From an uncultured Bacteroidales bacterium (GTDB taxonomy: Bacteria; Bacteroidota; Bacteroidia; Bacteroidales; P3): a stretch of DNA of 64,000 nt. Location of the stretch: contig CAMVMX010000005.1 in the NCBI GenBank assembly GCA_947168665.1, forward strand, positions 84,692 through 148,691, read 5' to 3'. Position 1 is the stretch's first letter. Every line of letters starts with the position of its first letter. The position numbers were made by a program, and so were the translations under genes. Positions 18,032-27,127 of this stretch are shown piece by piece. The notes under the pieces are model-generated. The model was not told where the DNA came from. It made no database searches and worked only from the letters and a program-made list of their open reading frames with translations.

Positions 18032-20152
18032 TTAGTTGTAGGCGTGCATGCCGCCAAGGATAAGGTTGACTCCGAAATAGGTGATTACCACGCTGAGGAA
18101 AGAAACGATGCACCAGATGTGGAACCGCCGCACAGAGTGCCCTTCAATAGTGGAGAGATGGAGGGGGTAGAGGTAGACAATCAATGTGATGAGAGCCCAT
18201 ACCTCTTTGGGGTCCCAGCTCCAGTAGTTGCCCCATGAAATGTTGGCCCATACAGCCCCGATGATGATGCCCAATGCCAGCAGTGCGACGGCGGGGTAGA
18301 GCATCAGCAAGTTGGTGCGCTGGATGCCTTTGCGCAGCGAGGGCCGCAACAGGGCGGCGATGCTGCCAAACATGACAAGGAGAAAGAGGGCGTATGCAAT
18401 CATGATGACGGTGACGTGCAGGGTGAGCAATGGCGAGCTGAGTACCGGCATGAGGGGAGTGACAGGTGGATTAGACCCGCTCATCATGGCCACCAACAGG
18501 CAGAAGCCTATGGCCATCAGCGCGATGGATGGGGCCATGGGATGCTTCTTCATGAGGCAGAGCGAAAGGATGCCCATGGCGATGGACATGAGGTGCATGC
18601 TGTCGAACCCTCCGGCCATGGGTGCATGTCCGCCTGCAATCCAGCGGAGAGTGAAGATGAGCAGCAGGAAAACCGTCAGCAGTGCCACCACGAGGGCCGA
18701 AGCCCGATAGTGCCAAGGCACGGAATGCCGCCTGTCAGCACGTCGCGTGCCCGAAGCCATGGCAAGCACGAAGAAGATGAGTCCGAGCGTGATGCTCACA
18801 ATGGCAAGCCAACGGCCGGTGGTGAGGGAGTTGTATAGTCGCTCGGCCTTCACCCGGAGCGGCGAGGGCAGCACTGAGGAGGCCTTCTTGTGCTGGTATT
18901 CAGCGGTTTTGTCGAATACGGTATTCAGGGTTTCGAAGTCCCCTTTTACCACCAGCTCTTGGCAATAGCTGAGTTGTTTGCGCACAAAGAGATATTCGTC
19001 GTCGCCGGTTGATAGGGGCAGGGGGTCGTTTTGAGCGTACCAGTTGAGGGTGCCGGTTGAGTCGGCGAGGGGGAATATCTTCAGTAAGCTGTTTCCCAGT
19101 ATTATCTTGACCAGATTCAACTTCTCGTCGGCGGCCCGGAGGTCTTTGGGAAGAGGGCGTGATTGGAAAAGGGACTCGTGGGCCACAAGGTTGTTATAGG
19201 ATGTGTAGCGTCCGTCCATGCCCAACTGTCGGTGAAGATCGGCCCCTTTGATTTTGATTATGGGTTCGTCGCACCATTCGCCGCTGTAAAACAGCCATCC
19301 GCTTAAAACCTGCTCTGGAGTGAGTCCTTGGTAGGTGGCTTTGCCATATAACTTGGTGGTAAAGTCTTTGGCAAGGGTTTGCAGCGGGCAGATGCGGCCT
19401 TTGTAGAGTACGTACATTTGGCCCATTTTGTCGGCAGTGGGGCGGGGGAGTGTCTGTGGGGCGGCTTGTGCGGTGCCGCAAAGCAGCAGCAGGGCTACGG
19501 GCAGTCCGCGCAGCAGACGCCGCCAGTGTGAATGACGGGAGAGAAACATCCACACCAATCCTGCCAAGACGAGGAGATAGCCTGTGTAGGTGACGGCGAT
19601 ACCCCAGGGGTCGTGCGACACGCTGAGAGTGGAACCTCCCTCCATGTCGTAGTCGGCTTGGTAAAAACGGTAGCCTTTGTGGCGGTAGATGTTGTTCATG
19701 GATATGGTGGCTGGTTGTCCGTCGACAGTAAGGTGGCTGACGAAGTCCATCGGAGCCTTGGTTCCGGGATAGGTTACTGTTTCGAAACGGTCGAGTACAA
19801 CGCTGAATGGCAGTGTGAAGGAACCTCCATTACCGTTGTCGCACACGCGGTTGTCTACTCCCGGCTTCAACTCCAGTTCGCCGTGTTGGCCAGTCCAGGT
19901 GGTGAGGGCTCCTCCCATCAGAATCACTGCGACAGAACTGTAGAGCAGCAGCTGGTAAGGCGTGTGCCACAGTTTCCGGCGGATAATGGCATACACGCAT
20001 CCTACGCCCACGACTGCCAGCAGCAGGATGAACCACCATGAATTATAGACATGTTCGAGGGCAAACGCGTTGCCCTGGTATTTTTCAATAATAGTGCCGG
20101 CAGCGAGGGCTATCACTACCGGCACCATGAGTATGACAGGTGTTTTTTTCAT
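18032..20152 (-). CDS. Cytochrome c assembly protein CcsBA (ResB/CcsA fusion)
   Basis: 706 aa. Seen: N-terminal ResB-like part with membrane helices and periplasmic loop (ALTTWTGQHGELELKPG..., HKGYRFYQADYDMEGGSTLSVSHDPWG), a large periplasmic segment, and a C-terminal CcsA/CcmC/CcmF-like half with the heme-handling WWD motif (WGNYWSWDPKEVWALITL) and flanking His residues. Role: system II cytochrome c synthetase, exporting heme and attaching it to CXXCH apocytochromes. Fourth in a minus-strand run with a porin, imelysin and a diheme oxidoreductase bearing two CXXCH motifs, its obvious client. Confidence 0.93.
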   Translation of the reverse strand: MKKTPVILMVPVVIALAAGTIIEKYQGNAFALEHVYNSWWFILLLAVVGVGCVYAIIRRKLWHTPYQLLLYSSVAVILMGGALTTWTGQHGELELKPGVDNRVCDNGNGGSFTLPFSVVLDRFETVTYPGTKAPMDFVSHLTVDGQPATISMNNIYRHKGYRFYQADYDMEGGSTLSVSHDPWGIAVTYTGYLLVLAGLVWMFLSRHSHWRRLLRGLPVALLLLCGTAQAAPQTLPRPTADKMGQMYVLYKGRICPLQTLAKDFTTKLYGKATYQGLTPEQVLSGWLFYSGEWCDEPIIKIKGADLHRQLGMDGRYTSYNNLVAHESLFQSRPLPKDLRAADEKLNLVKIILGNSLLKIFPLADSTGTLNWYAQNDPLPLSTGDDEYLFVRKQLSYCQELVVKGDFETLNTVFDKTAEYQHKKASSVLPSPLRVKAERLYNSLTTGRWLAIVSITLGLIFFVLAMASGTRRADRRHSVPWHYRASALVVALLTVFLLLIFTLRWIAGGHAPMAGGFDSMHLMSIAMGILSLCLMKKHPMAPSIALMAIGFCLLVAMMSGSNPPVTPLMPVLSSPLLTLHVTVIMIAYALFLLVMFGSIAALLRPSLRKGIQRTNLLMLYPAVALLALGIIIGAVWANISWGNYWSWDPKEVWALITLIVYLYPLHLSTIEGHSVRRFHIWCIVSFLSVVITYFGVNLILGGMHAYN

Positions 20153-20245
20153 GCAAAAGGTTTTCTGGGCTGTCGGATCAGACAGGATTCAGCCCAGTGG
20201 GCCGTTGGGGTCGCTGATGTTGAATCCTGATGAAAGTTTTCTGTG

Positions 20246-21814
20246 TCAGATGGCATTAATGAATTTCACTACGGCATCGCGCTCGTTTTTGGAGAGTTGG
20301 CGGAATTTCTCCACGCTCCAGCGGGCGTCGCTGCCCGGGCATCCGTGCCACATGATGGCCTCAATCACATTGCGGGCGCGGCAGTCGTGCAGACGGTCGC
20401 TGTGGCCACTGCAGATGGGGGACAAGCCACGACCCCACAGCGGAGTGGTGCGGCACCACCCTGTGCGGATGTCGTTGACCATGTGGAGGCGATGCTGGAC
20501 CATGTCTGTGTAGGGCCAGATTTTCTGGAACGGGTAGCGGGGCAGACGGTTGTCGGAGTCGGTGAAGAAGCCGTTGGGGTCGGTGAAGTTGTCGGGGCCA
20601 GTGGTCCAGCTGGGACGGTGGCAGGTGGCGCACCCCATGTCGCGGAACAGCTTGCGGCCCAGCTGTACCGTCTCGTCTTTCAGGTTGCGGGCGGCCGGGA
20701 CGGCCAGTCCGCGGTGCCACACCATGAAGTTGACATAGTCGCGGTCCGTCATCTCGACAGGCAGGGTATCGCACATCAGGTAGTTGTAGATGTCAGTGCT
20801 GGGGTCGCCGCTCTTGTTCCACTGGGGAAAATAGTGATAGAACTGTTGCTGCACTTCGGGGTCGGCGGCGGCAGCGCGGGCATAGATGGTCTTGTCGAGA
20901 CTCAGATAGTGGCTGCGGCGGTCGCTGCGGGTGACGTTGGGTATGTTCCAGATAGCGTTGGCTCCGGCAGCATCCTGCAGAGGACCGCGGCTGAGGGCAT
21001 AGGTGAACCGTTTGGGATGATTGGTGCGGCCATAGTATGAGGCCCAGTCGTGTCCGGCCCAGATGGCTGGGTTCAGTTCCACGCCAGCATCGTATTCTTT
21101 CTGGTACTGGGCTTTCAGCGAGTCGTCAGGGATGGCATCGAGCAGGCCGGTGCCATAGATGCCGATGGTGCTTTCCAGCCGGAAAGCCAGGTCGCCGTAA
21201 GGCGAAGCCAGCGGAGCATAGAAAGCATCCTCTGGAATGGTTACTTCGGGATAAATCAGGCTGTAGGTCTCGCCGTCGGGGAAGCGGTTGCCCCATTCGT
21301 CGGTGTATTCGAGCCAGGCGATGTCGATTTTATTCTCGTCGATAGAGGGTTTGAAGGGTGGCACAGCCTGTGTTTGGGGCATACCGGCCACTGAGGTTTC
21401 GTAGGCATCGGTGTTCTTGTTATATACCACCAGGAGGTAGCCGTTGGCCCAGTCTTCGGCGCGGTAGCGTTCCATGCGGCGTCCGTGGCCGTAGCCGGGG
21501 TGGCAGTTCTCACACGATGAGCGGACATACAACGGCCCCAGTCCGTTGAACGGGGGATTGTTTTGCGTGATGGTGTGTTCGAAAAAGAATTCACCGTATT
21601 TGAAAGCATTTGTCATGCCTGCATATTCAACAGCAGGTGTGGGGTCTTCGAATGCCGAGGCCGACTGGTTGAATGTGGTGCCGAGCAGACCGCCGGCATA
21701 CGTCTCTTCGTCTACGCCTTCGGGTAGCTGGGATGTTTCGGGTTCGCTCTGGCATCCGGCCAGCCCCAGCATGGCGGCTGCCACGAGGCAAGGTACAATG
21801 TGTTTCTTAGTCAT
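20246..21814 (-). CDS. Diheme oxidoreductase family lipoprotein (DUF1111)
   Basis: 522 aa. Seen: lipoprotein signal with lipobox LAGC (Cys21); two c-type heme motifs, CENCH (101-105) and CATCH (395-399); DUF1111-like stretches (FGEFFFEHT, LGPLYVRSSCENCHPG, KLFRDMGCATCHRPS, and a C-terminal MWHGCPGSDARWSVEKFRQLSKNERDAVVKF). Family knowledge: DUF1111 diheme proteins resemble MauG/cytochrome c peroxidases and are often linked to imelysin genes. Inference: a periplasmic redox partner in iron or heme handling. Sits 23 bp after the imelysin gene. Confidence 0.92.
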   Translation of the reverse strand: MTKKHIVPCLVAAAMLGLAGCQSEPETSQLPEGVDEETYAGGLLGTTFNQSASAFEDPTPAVEYAGMTNAFKYGEFFFEHTITQNNPPFNGLGPLYVRSSCENCHPGYGHGRRMERYRAEDWANGYLLVVYNKNTDAYETSVAGMPQTQAVPPFKPSIDENKIDIAWLEYTDEWGNRFPDGETYSLIYPEVTIPEDAFYAPLASPYGDLAFRLESTIGIYGTGLLDAIPDDSLKAQYQKEYDAGVELNPAIWAGHDWASYYGRTNHPKRFTYALSRGPLQDAAGANAIWNIPNVTRSDRRSHYLSLDKTIYARAAAADPEVQQQFYHYFPQWNKSGDPSTDIYNYLMCDTLPVEMTDRDYVNFMVWHRGLAVPAARNLKDETVQLGRKLFRDMGCATCHRPSWTTGPDNFTDPNGFFTDSDNRLPRYPFQKIWPYTDMVQHRLHMVNDIRTGWCRTTPLWGRGLSPICSGHSDRLHDCRARNVIEAIMWHGCPGSDARWSVEKFRQLSKNERDAVVKFINAI

Positions 21815-21837
21815 ATTAGCTTGATGTTTTGGATGTG

Positions 21838-22998
21838 CTATTCGTATTTTTTAATCAGGTCGGTTACGCGGTCCAACTCTTCGCTCAATGTCGCACAGGC
21901 TTCGACGGCCACCCCGTTGGCGGGGTCGCTGTAGTGCTGCACAAACGGGACGGGCATGGCGTCAATCTTGTCAAGCGCATTTTGGATGGCTGCAATAACG
22001 TCGGCGTCCAATGCCGCGTCGCGGGAGTTCACAAAGTGGTGCAGCGAGTTCTCTTCATTGCGCTGCCCCTCAACGCCACCCATATAAACGTTGCGGATGC
22101 TGATGATGTTGTTGTGGAAATCGGTGATGGACATGTGGCTGTAGGGCGATTCGATGTAGGTGATGTCGGCTTGGCTGTAGGCCGAGGCGATTTTCGACGA
22201 ACCCACCTCGTCGGCGATATCAATACAGCCCTGGACCATGGCCATCAATGCGGCCAGGCGGCTGGCGTAGGTGCTGCCCGCCATGCCGGCGTTCTTCATG
22301 TTCTCGCCATAGCTGTGGTCGCTTCCGGCAACGGTGTAGGCCAGTTCCAGCTCGTCCAGTTTTTCGATGTGGCTTTTGGGTGCATCGTCGCCCATCCAGC
22401 CCACTTCCAGTTGGTAGCAGCGGTTGCGCAGGTCGCCTGCCACGGCCACGGCGTAAATCCACTCGTTAGCTGTGATGTCGGCCACATGGCGCGGCTGCCC
22501 GTTGCGGAACAGGATGTATTCAATGGCATGGAATCCAAGCAAGGCGTTGCCCAGCCGTTCACCGGCTACCACATCGCCTTCCTCACCGCCCAGCGATTCA
22601 ATCATGGCGGGACTGTTCATCAGGGTGTTGAATGCGTTCTCATCCAGCGGCCAACTGTCAATATGGGGGTCGATGCCGAAGTCGCCCGCAGCTCCGAAAA
22701 GGAAGGCTTCGCTTTTCTCCCACTGCTCGCGGGCTTCGAGAAATGTGGCACAGGCCTCGCTGATGCCGGCATCTGAGGGGTTCTGCTGTAGTGCTGCCAG
22801 TTGAGTGGCCAGTTGCTCGGCCTTGGCGGCCAATGCAGTGTAAGTGGGAGCCACTGTGTGGTTCACAAACTGCTCGTTAACAGCCTGTGCAGCAGTGTCC
22901 TCCAAATCAGTTTTGGATTCGTCCTTGCAGGCTCCCAGCCCCAAGGATGCGGCGGCCAGAAATGCCACCATGCTCAGTTTGATAGTGCTTTTTTTCAT
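21838..22998 (-). CDS. Imelysin family lipoprotein
   Basis: 386 aa. Seen: lipoprotein signal with lipobox LGAC (Cys24), helical body with the imelysin GxHxxE motif as GFHAIE (155-160) followed by YILF. Family knowledge: imelysins/IrpA-type proteins are periplasmic or surface proteins linked to iron uptake and are not proteases despite the early name. Genomic context (porin, diheme oxidoreductase, CcsBA) fits an iron/heme acquisition unit. Confidence 0.92.
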   Translation of the reverse strand: MKKSTIKLSMVAFLAAASLGLGACKDESKTDLEDTAAQAVNEQFVNHTVAPTYTALAAKAEQLATQLAALQQNPSDAGISEACATFLEAREQWEKSEAFLFGAAGDFGIDPHIDSWPLDENAFNTLMNSPAMIESLGGEEGDVVAGERLGNALLGFHAIEYILFRNGQPRHVADITANEWIYAVAVAGDLRNRCYQLEVGWMGDDAPKSHIEKLDELELAYTVAGSDHSYGENMKNAGMAGSTYASRLAALMAMVQGCIDIADEVGSSKIASAYSQADITYIESPYSHMSITDFHNNIISIRNVYMGGVEGQRNEENSLHHFVNSRDAALDADVIAAIQNALDKIDAMPVPFVQHYSDPANGVAVEACATLSEELDRVTDLIKKYE

Positions 22999-23048
22999 TT
23001 GTATGTAATTTTAGTTGTGTTACTTGCAAATCGTGTGTCCGCCATCAC

Positions 23049-24377
23049 TCATTTCTTGAAGAATCCGCACCACGTGATGCCCACGGCCACGTATGGTTCG
23101 TTGTTGTACTGCTCCTTCAATATTCTCATTCCGGCCTCGGCCTTTACGGCTATCTGGGGCAGGGGATAGTAGTTTACGCCTGCTGCCACCACTTGCCGCT
23201 CCGTCCACTCTGTGTCGTTGAATCCGGCGGCTGGTACAAAACTGTCATAGCGGTCATAGCGCCCGAACACATATAGCCGTGGATCGCCATGCCGGCGCTG
23301 AGTCCAGGCAAGCAGGTTCACGCCTGCCTCCAAAGCCACGTTCCATGCTCCTTTGCCTACAGCCGTGTGGGGGTATGGATTGCCGGTCATGGTGGTCTGG
23401 TTCTTGTTGCGGGTCGATATCAGTCCGGCGTCGGTCAGATATCCATAGTCGGCGTTGCCCCTCACGGTCACAAAATGGTCGCGGTAGGCGAAGTCGAAGG
23501 CACCAATCATCACCGTTCCAGTAGCTCCGTAGTAGCGCGAGTCCTCCTTGTATATCCCGCGGGTGATGTCGTTGTTGAAACTGTTGCCTACATACCCGCT
23601 CAGGCTCAGCCGCAGGTTGTCCACCCCGGTAAAATCTAACCGGGCGGCACCTGCCAGAGAGTTGGCCGGGCGGAACTCGTAGGGCGATGCCGAGCCGTTG
23701 TGGATCCAGCCACTCTCGTCAAACAGGTTGCTGTTCAGCCCCGGCAGCAGCTGCACTTCGTAACGCCAGCTGCCCATGCGGCCCCACAGGCTGATGCCTG
23801 TCTCGTGCCATGTGCAGGGCATAATCGTATTCTCACCCTCAGGGCGGTAGACGGTGAAGAAATGGTCGGGCGTGTGGTTGTTGTTGGTCATGCCCACGGG
23901 AACAACGATATGCCCCATGCGCAGGTTCAGCCGCCGCGAAAAGCTCTTCTGTACCCAAAACTGCTCCAGGGCAACCTCGCCGCCACGTTCCACTTCCTGT
24001 TCAAACTCGCCGGTTTCTTCCGTTTCCTTCTCCACGGCCGCCTCGGTGCCGCCGTGTTCAAACTCTATCTCCGTCCCCACCGACCATCCGTGTCCAAAGT
24101 CATAGCCCAGCATAATCACTGCATGGGGGATGTCCACGCGTCCGTGTCCCTTACTTTCGGTATATCGGTCGCTGTGCGAATAGCGAAAAACATTATCGCT
24201 ATAAAAATTGTAGTTGTACACCGCTTCGCCATACCCACCAATGGTGAGCCTTTGTTTCTGTTGGGTGGTGTCGTCCTGGGCCTGGACTGTTCCGGCCAGC
24301 CCGGCCAGGAGCAGGGTGTAAACGGCCAGTTTGTTTAATGTCTTTGTAGAGAAAAAATGTAGGTTTCTGCAATCCAT
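23049..24377 (-). CDS. Porin-like outer-membrane beta-barrel protein
   Basis: 442 aa. Seen: a long signal peptide (MDCRNLHFF... ending GTVQAQ), then barrel strands (YGEAVYNYNFYSDNV, VDIPHAVIMLGYDFGHGWSVGTEIEFEHGG), a distinctive acidic segment (KETEETGEFEQEVERGG, about residues 123-140), and a closing aromatic strand (YVAVGITWCGFFKK). Resembles the Bacteroidetes proteins found upstream of imelysin genes. Inference: the outer-membrane channel of this iron-related operon; the acidic loop could bind metal, but that is speculative. First gene of the four-gene run. Confidence 0.8.
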   Translation of the reverse strand: MDCRNLHFFSTKTLNKLAVYTLLLAGLAGTVQAQDDTTQQKQRLTIGGYGEAVYNYNFYSDNVFRYSHSDRYTESKGHGRVDIPHAVIMLGYDFGHGWSVGTEIEFEHGGTEAAVEKETEETGEFEQEVERGGEVALEQFWVQKSFSRRLNLRMGHIVVPVGMTNNNHTPDHFFTVYRPEGENTIMPCTWHETGISLWGRMGSWRYEVQLLPGLNSNLFDESGWIHNGSASPYEFRPANSLAGAARLDFTGVDNLRLSLSGYVGNSFNNDITRGIYKEDSRYYGATGTVMIGAFDFAYRDHFVTVRGNADYGYLTDAGLISTRNKNQTTMTGNPYPHTAVGKGAWNVALEAGVNLLAWTQRRHGDPRLYVFGRYDRYDSFVPAAGFNDTEWTERQVVAAGVNYYPLPQIAVKAEAGMRILKEQYNNEPYVAVGITWCGFFKK

Positions 24378-24424
24378 ATAAATAACAATTTCAGTGTGGC
24401 GTATGCCACGGTGTTTTCGAATTG

Positions 24425-24432
24425 CAAAAGTA
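24425..24432 (-). promoter_or_regulatory. -7 box TACTTTTG upstream of the porin-imelysin operon
   Basis: Matches TAnnTTTG on the minus strand, 47 bp before the porin start. No Fur-like operator could be recognised by eye. Confidence 0.6.
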
Positions 24433-24622
24433 TATCAACCGCTCGTTTGGTCGAATACCTATTTTTCGGTATTTTTGAAGAGCGGCAGGACTCTGTTGCC
24501 TGTCTATAGTCTTGTGTTATACGGCTCTGACGGCCAGTTGGCGGTGGGTTGTGGCTATAGCCCAGGCGGTGTCTGTGCATCAGTCGATGGATGTGCTGGC
24601 GCGTTGTTGTGACAATGAATTG

Positions 24623-24985
24623 TCAATCGTTCCTCTTCTGCTGGATAATCTCTTCCAGCCGCGGGCGGAAACTTTCGCCCCAGTCGCGCACCTGCTCTAT
24701 TATAGGAATGAGGCTATTCCCCAGTTTGGTGAGCGAGTATTCGGAGTGTCTGCCGAAGGGGTCGGCCACACGTCTTTCCACCACCCCATATTCCACCAAC
24801 TCTTTCAGTTGCTGGGTCAGTACCCTTTCGTTGGCCTCATGGGGCATGGCGCGCATCAGCTCGGCCGGCCGGCGCGGCCCGCTGGCCAACTCGTAGATGA
24901 TATAAGGTTTCCACTTGCCTCCCATCACCTCCATGGCCACGCGGAAGCCACATTTTGTGTCGATTGCAATCTTTTTGTTGTACAT
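24623..24985 (-). CDS. HxlR family transcriptional regulator
   Basis: 120 aa from the ATG at 24985; the frame is open much further upstream but the promoter lies just before this ATG. Seen: Cys12 in DTKCGFRVAMEVMGGKWKPYIIYEL, the HxlR signature, followed by winged-helix residues (RRPAELMRAMPHEANERVLTQQLKELVEYGVVERR). Role: HxlR proteins are dimeric winged-helix regulators that often sense aldehydes, quinones or other electrophiles through an N-terminal Cys. It is divergent from an alpha/beta hydrolase and an old-yellow-enzyme gene, its likely targets. Confidence 0.93.
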   Translation of the reverse strand: MYNKKIAIDTKCGFRVAMEVMGGKWKPYIIYELASGPRRPAELMRAMPHEANERVLTQQLKELVEYGVVERRVADPFGRHSEYSLTKLGNSLIPIIEQVRDWGESFRPRLEEIIQQKRND

Positions 24986-24996
24986 GTTCTTGAGTG

Positions 24997-25004
24997 CAAA
25001 GATA
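24997..25004 (-). promoter_or_regulatory. -7 box TATCTTTG of the HxlR gene
   Basis: Exact consensus match, 11 nt before the ATG. Together with the divergent box at 25072 it defines a ~70-bp shared control region where a HxlR operator would be expected. Confidence 0.7.
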
Positions 25005-25071
25005 CGCTTTTTCCCCGACATGTGTCGCCTACTGCGAAAATTATCAGTATAGCGGTATTCAGAAATAGCCG

Positions 25072-25079
25072 TAATTTTG
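25072..25079 (+). promoter_or_regulatory. -7 box TAATTTTG of the hydrolase-OYE pair
   Basis: Consensus match, 8 nt before the hydrolase ATG at 25088; near-leaderless arrangement. Confidence 0.65.
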
Positions 25080-25087
25080 CAGCCGCA

Positions 25088-26002
25088 ATGAAAGAACTGA
25101 AAATAATGACCAAACGTGGCATAATGCTTGATGCCGCGCTCTTTGAGAGCCAGCCCCCGGCTGGTGACGGAGGAGTGGACACTCCCAAGGGGGGTGCTGC
25201 GCATGCCGACACAGTGCTGATAGCTGTCACGGGCATCCACGGCAATTTCTATTCCAACCCTTTCTATTACACGGTCGGCGACACCCTCTCCGCTGCCGGC
25301 ATCGACTTCCTCTATGCCCAGACGTGCGATGCCTTTGGCACTATCCCCACCTTCAATATCCTCACTGGCACCCCGGAAACCATAGGGTCGTGGAACGAGC
25401 GTTTTGCCGACTCCGTCGATGATGTATCCGCCTACGTCGACTATGCCCAGCAGCAGGGCTATCGTCACATAGTGCTGGCCGGGCATTCGCTGGGTGCCAA
25501 CAAGGTCATCCATTACCTCTCGTCGGTCCACGACAGGCGAGTGGAGCATTTCTTCCTGCTCAGCCCAGCCAATCTGGATTATATGACCAGCAGTGTGTCC
25601 GCCGCCGAGCGCGACTATGTGTACCGCCGTTTCGCCGCTGGACGGACTGCCGACATGCTCCCTTTCCCGCTGATGGGATGGGTGGAATGTCAGGTGGCTA
25701 CTGCCTACGACTGGCTTTTCAGTGGACTGCTGAATAATGTCCACACCTCGCCACAGGCCGATTTCAGCCAGGTGGAAAACCTCACCCACTCCGGGGCACT
25801 TCTGATTGGCACCTACGACAATTTTACCGACGGCGACCCTGTTGGTTTTCTCCGTCTCATCAACAGCCACATGCCTTCCGTCGACCGCAACAGGTTGCTC
25901 TTCATCGAACGCACGGGACACACATATCAACAGAAGCACCAAGATCTTGCCGACCTTATCTTGAAAACGCTCAAACACTGGAACAATGAAAACAATATTT
26001 GA
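25088..26002 (+). CDS. Alpha/beta hydrolase
   Basis: 304 aa from the ATG at 25088, chosen because the promoter box lies 8 nt before it even though the frame stays open upstream. Seen: oxyanion-region strand VLIAVTGIHGNF, nucleophile elbow GHSLG with Ser in HIVLAGHSLGANKVIHYL (about residue 145), an acidic residue in a late strand (GALLIGTYDNFTDGD) and a late His (FIERTGHTYQQKH). Role: a serine hydrolase of unknown substrate. The next gene overlaps by 17 nt, so they are translationally coupled, and both are probably controlled by the divergent HxlR regulator. Confidence 0.88.
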   Translation: MKELKIMTKRGIMLDAALFESQPPAGDGGVDTPKGGAAHADTVLIAVTGIHGNFYSNPFYYTVGDTLSAAGIDFLYAQTCDAFGTIPTFNILTGTPETIGSWNERFADSVDDVSAYVDYAQQQGYRHIVLAGHSLGANKVIHYLSSVHDRRVEHFFLLSPANLDYMTSSVSAAERDYVYRRFAAGRTADMLPFPLMGWVECQVATAYDWLFSGLLNNVHTSPQADFSQVENLTHSGALLIGTYDNFTDGDPVGFLRLINSHMPSVDRNRLLFIERTGHTYQQKHQDLADLILKTLKHWNNENNI

Positions 26003-26954
26003 CACCACCATGCTGCGTGCCACCGCGCTACGCAACCGCGTGTGGCGTTCCGCCACATGGCTCGGCTTGGCCGACTCCCAAGGCCAAGTCACCGACCCCG
26101 TCATCAGCACCTATCAAGCTTTGGCCGAAGGCGGTGTCGCCATGATTGTGACAGGCCTCACCTCCATCTCGGCCATCGATGCTACCATCGGCGGCGAATG
26201 TCGATTTTTCGACGACACCTTCATCCCCGGCCACCGCCGTCTCACCGATGCCGTGCATCGCTGCGGAGCCTCTATCCTGTTGCAAACCGCTATGGTCGAT
26301 GGTATGGTGGACGAGTTGTCTACCTCTCAGGTTGATGCCGTGGTCCATGCCTTTGGTGCCGCCGCCTGTCGAGCCGAGCGGGCGGGCTACGACGGTGTCC
26401 AAATTCATGCGGCACACTTCTTTTATCTCAGCAAATTCATATCCCCGCTCTTCAACCATCGCACCGATTGCTATGCCGGGGCGGCCATCCTGCCCGCTAT
26501 ACTCAGTGCCATGCGGGCCACCACCTCCCCCAATTTTCTTATCACCATGAAAATCAACAGTACCGATGAGTATCCTGGCGGCCTCGACCAGAATCGGTTT
26601 CTCGAAGCCTGCCACCTCATGCAGGGGCTCGATGCCATCGAGGTATCCGCCAACGGCACCTCGCGTCGGGGCATTCGTGCGGGGGTGAACGAAGGCCCAT
26701 TCCTCCCTGCCGCTGCCCGGCTGGCCTCCGAGGTCGATACCCCTGTGGTGTTAGTGGGCGGTCTGCGCAGTGTGGAATATATCAACCATGTGCTGGCCGA
26801 TACCTCCATCGCCTACATCGGACTTTCACGCCCCCTTGTGTGCGAACCAAACCTTGTCCTTCGTTGGCAGCAAGGCGACACCACTCCCTCGCGCTGTATC
26901 AGCTGCAACGGGTGCTACAGCACTGCAGGCCACCGCTGCGTGCGGCAACATTGA
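25986..26954 (+). CDS. NADH:flavin oxidoreductase, old yellow enzyme family
   Basis: 322 aa. Seen: TIM-barrel FMN oxidoreductase features: LRNRVWRSATWLGLAD at the N-terminus, GVAMIVTGLTSIS, the substrate-pocket HAAHFFYLSKFISP (His-x-x-His motif), KINSTDEYPGG, VVLVGGLRSVEYINHVL, LSRPLVCEPNLVLRW, and a C-terminal Cys cluster (SRCISCNGCYSTAGHRC) like the Fe-S-binding tail of the 2,4-dienoyl-CoA reductase subgroup, though without the full downstream domain. Role by family: reduces activated alkenes with NAD(P)H. It overlaps the hydrolase gene by 17 nt. Plausibly an electrophile-detoxifying module with HxlR control. Confidence 0.9.
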   Translation: MKTIFDTTMLRATALRNRVWRSATWLGLADSQGQVTDPVISTYQALAEGGVAMIVTGLTSISAIDATIGGECRFFDDTFIPGHRRLTDAVHRCGASILLQTAMVDGMVDELSTSQVDAVVHAFGAAACRAERAGYDGVQIHAAHFFYLSKFISPLFNHRTDCYAGAAILPAILSAMRATTSPNFLITMKINSTDEYPGGLDQNRFLEACHLMQGLDAIEVSANGTSRRGIRAGVNEGPFLPAAARLASEVDTPVVLVGGLRSVEYINHVLADTSIAYIGLSRPLVCEPNLVLRWQQGDTTPSRCISCNGCYSTAGHRCVRQH

Positions 26955-27040
26955 TGTGATTGTCCACTGTTTGAATGTGCAACCCTGTTGCCAGATCGCT
27001 CGAAGTTCGGCGCGGCGGCGGAGTTCCATGCCCCCGCATT

Positions 27041-27071
27041 TTGCGCGTTCCGAAAAAAAACTGTATCTTTG
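27041..27071 (+). promoter_or_regulatory. Promoter of the GH29 gene
   Basis: -33 TTG at 27041-27043, 20-nt spacer, -7 box TATCTTTG at 27064-27071; the ATG follows after 56 nt. Confidence 0.8.
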
Positions 27072-27127
27072 CAGCGTCGTGCAGCCCGGCTGTCCGGCAC
27101 GTTTTTATCATCTAACATTTTGACGCT

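Noticed and set aside
24512..25087. Upstream extension of the alpha/beta hydrolase reading frame
   Set aside because: It overlaps the HxlR gene on the other strand and the divergent promoters; the hydrolase fold starts at the ATG at 25088.
24986..26110. Upstream extension of the HxlR reading frame
   Set aside because: It runs antisense through the hydrolase gene, and the HxlR family start matches the ATG at 24985 next to a consensus -7 box.
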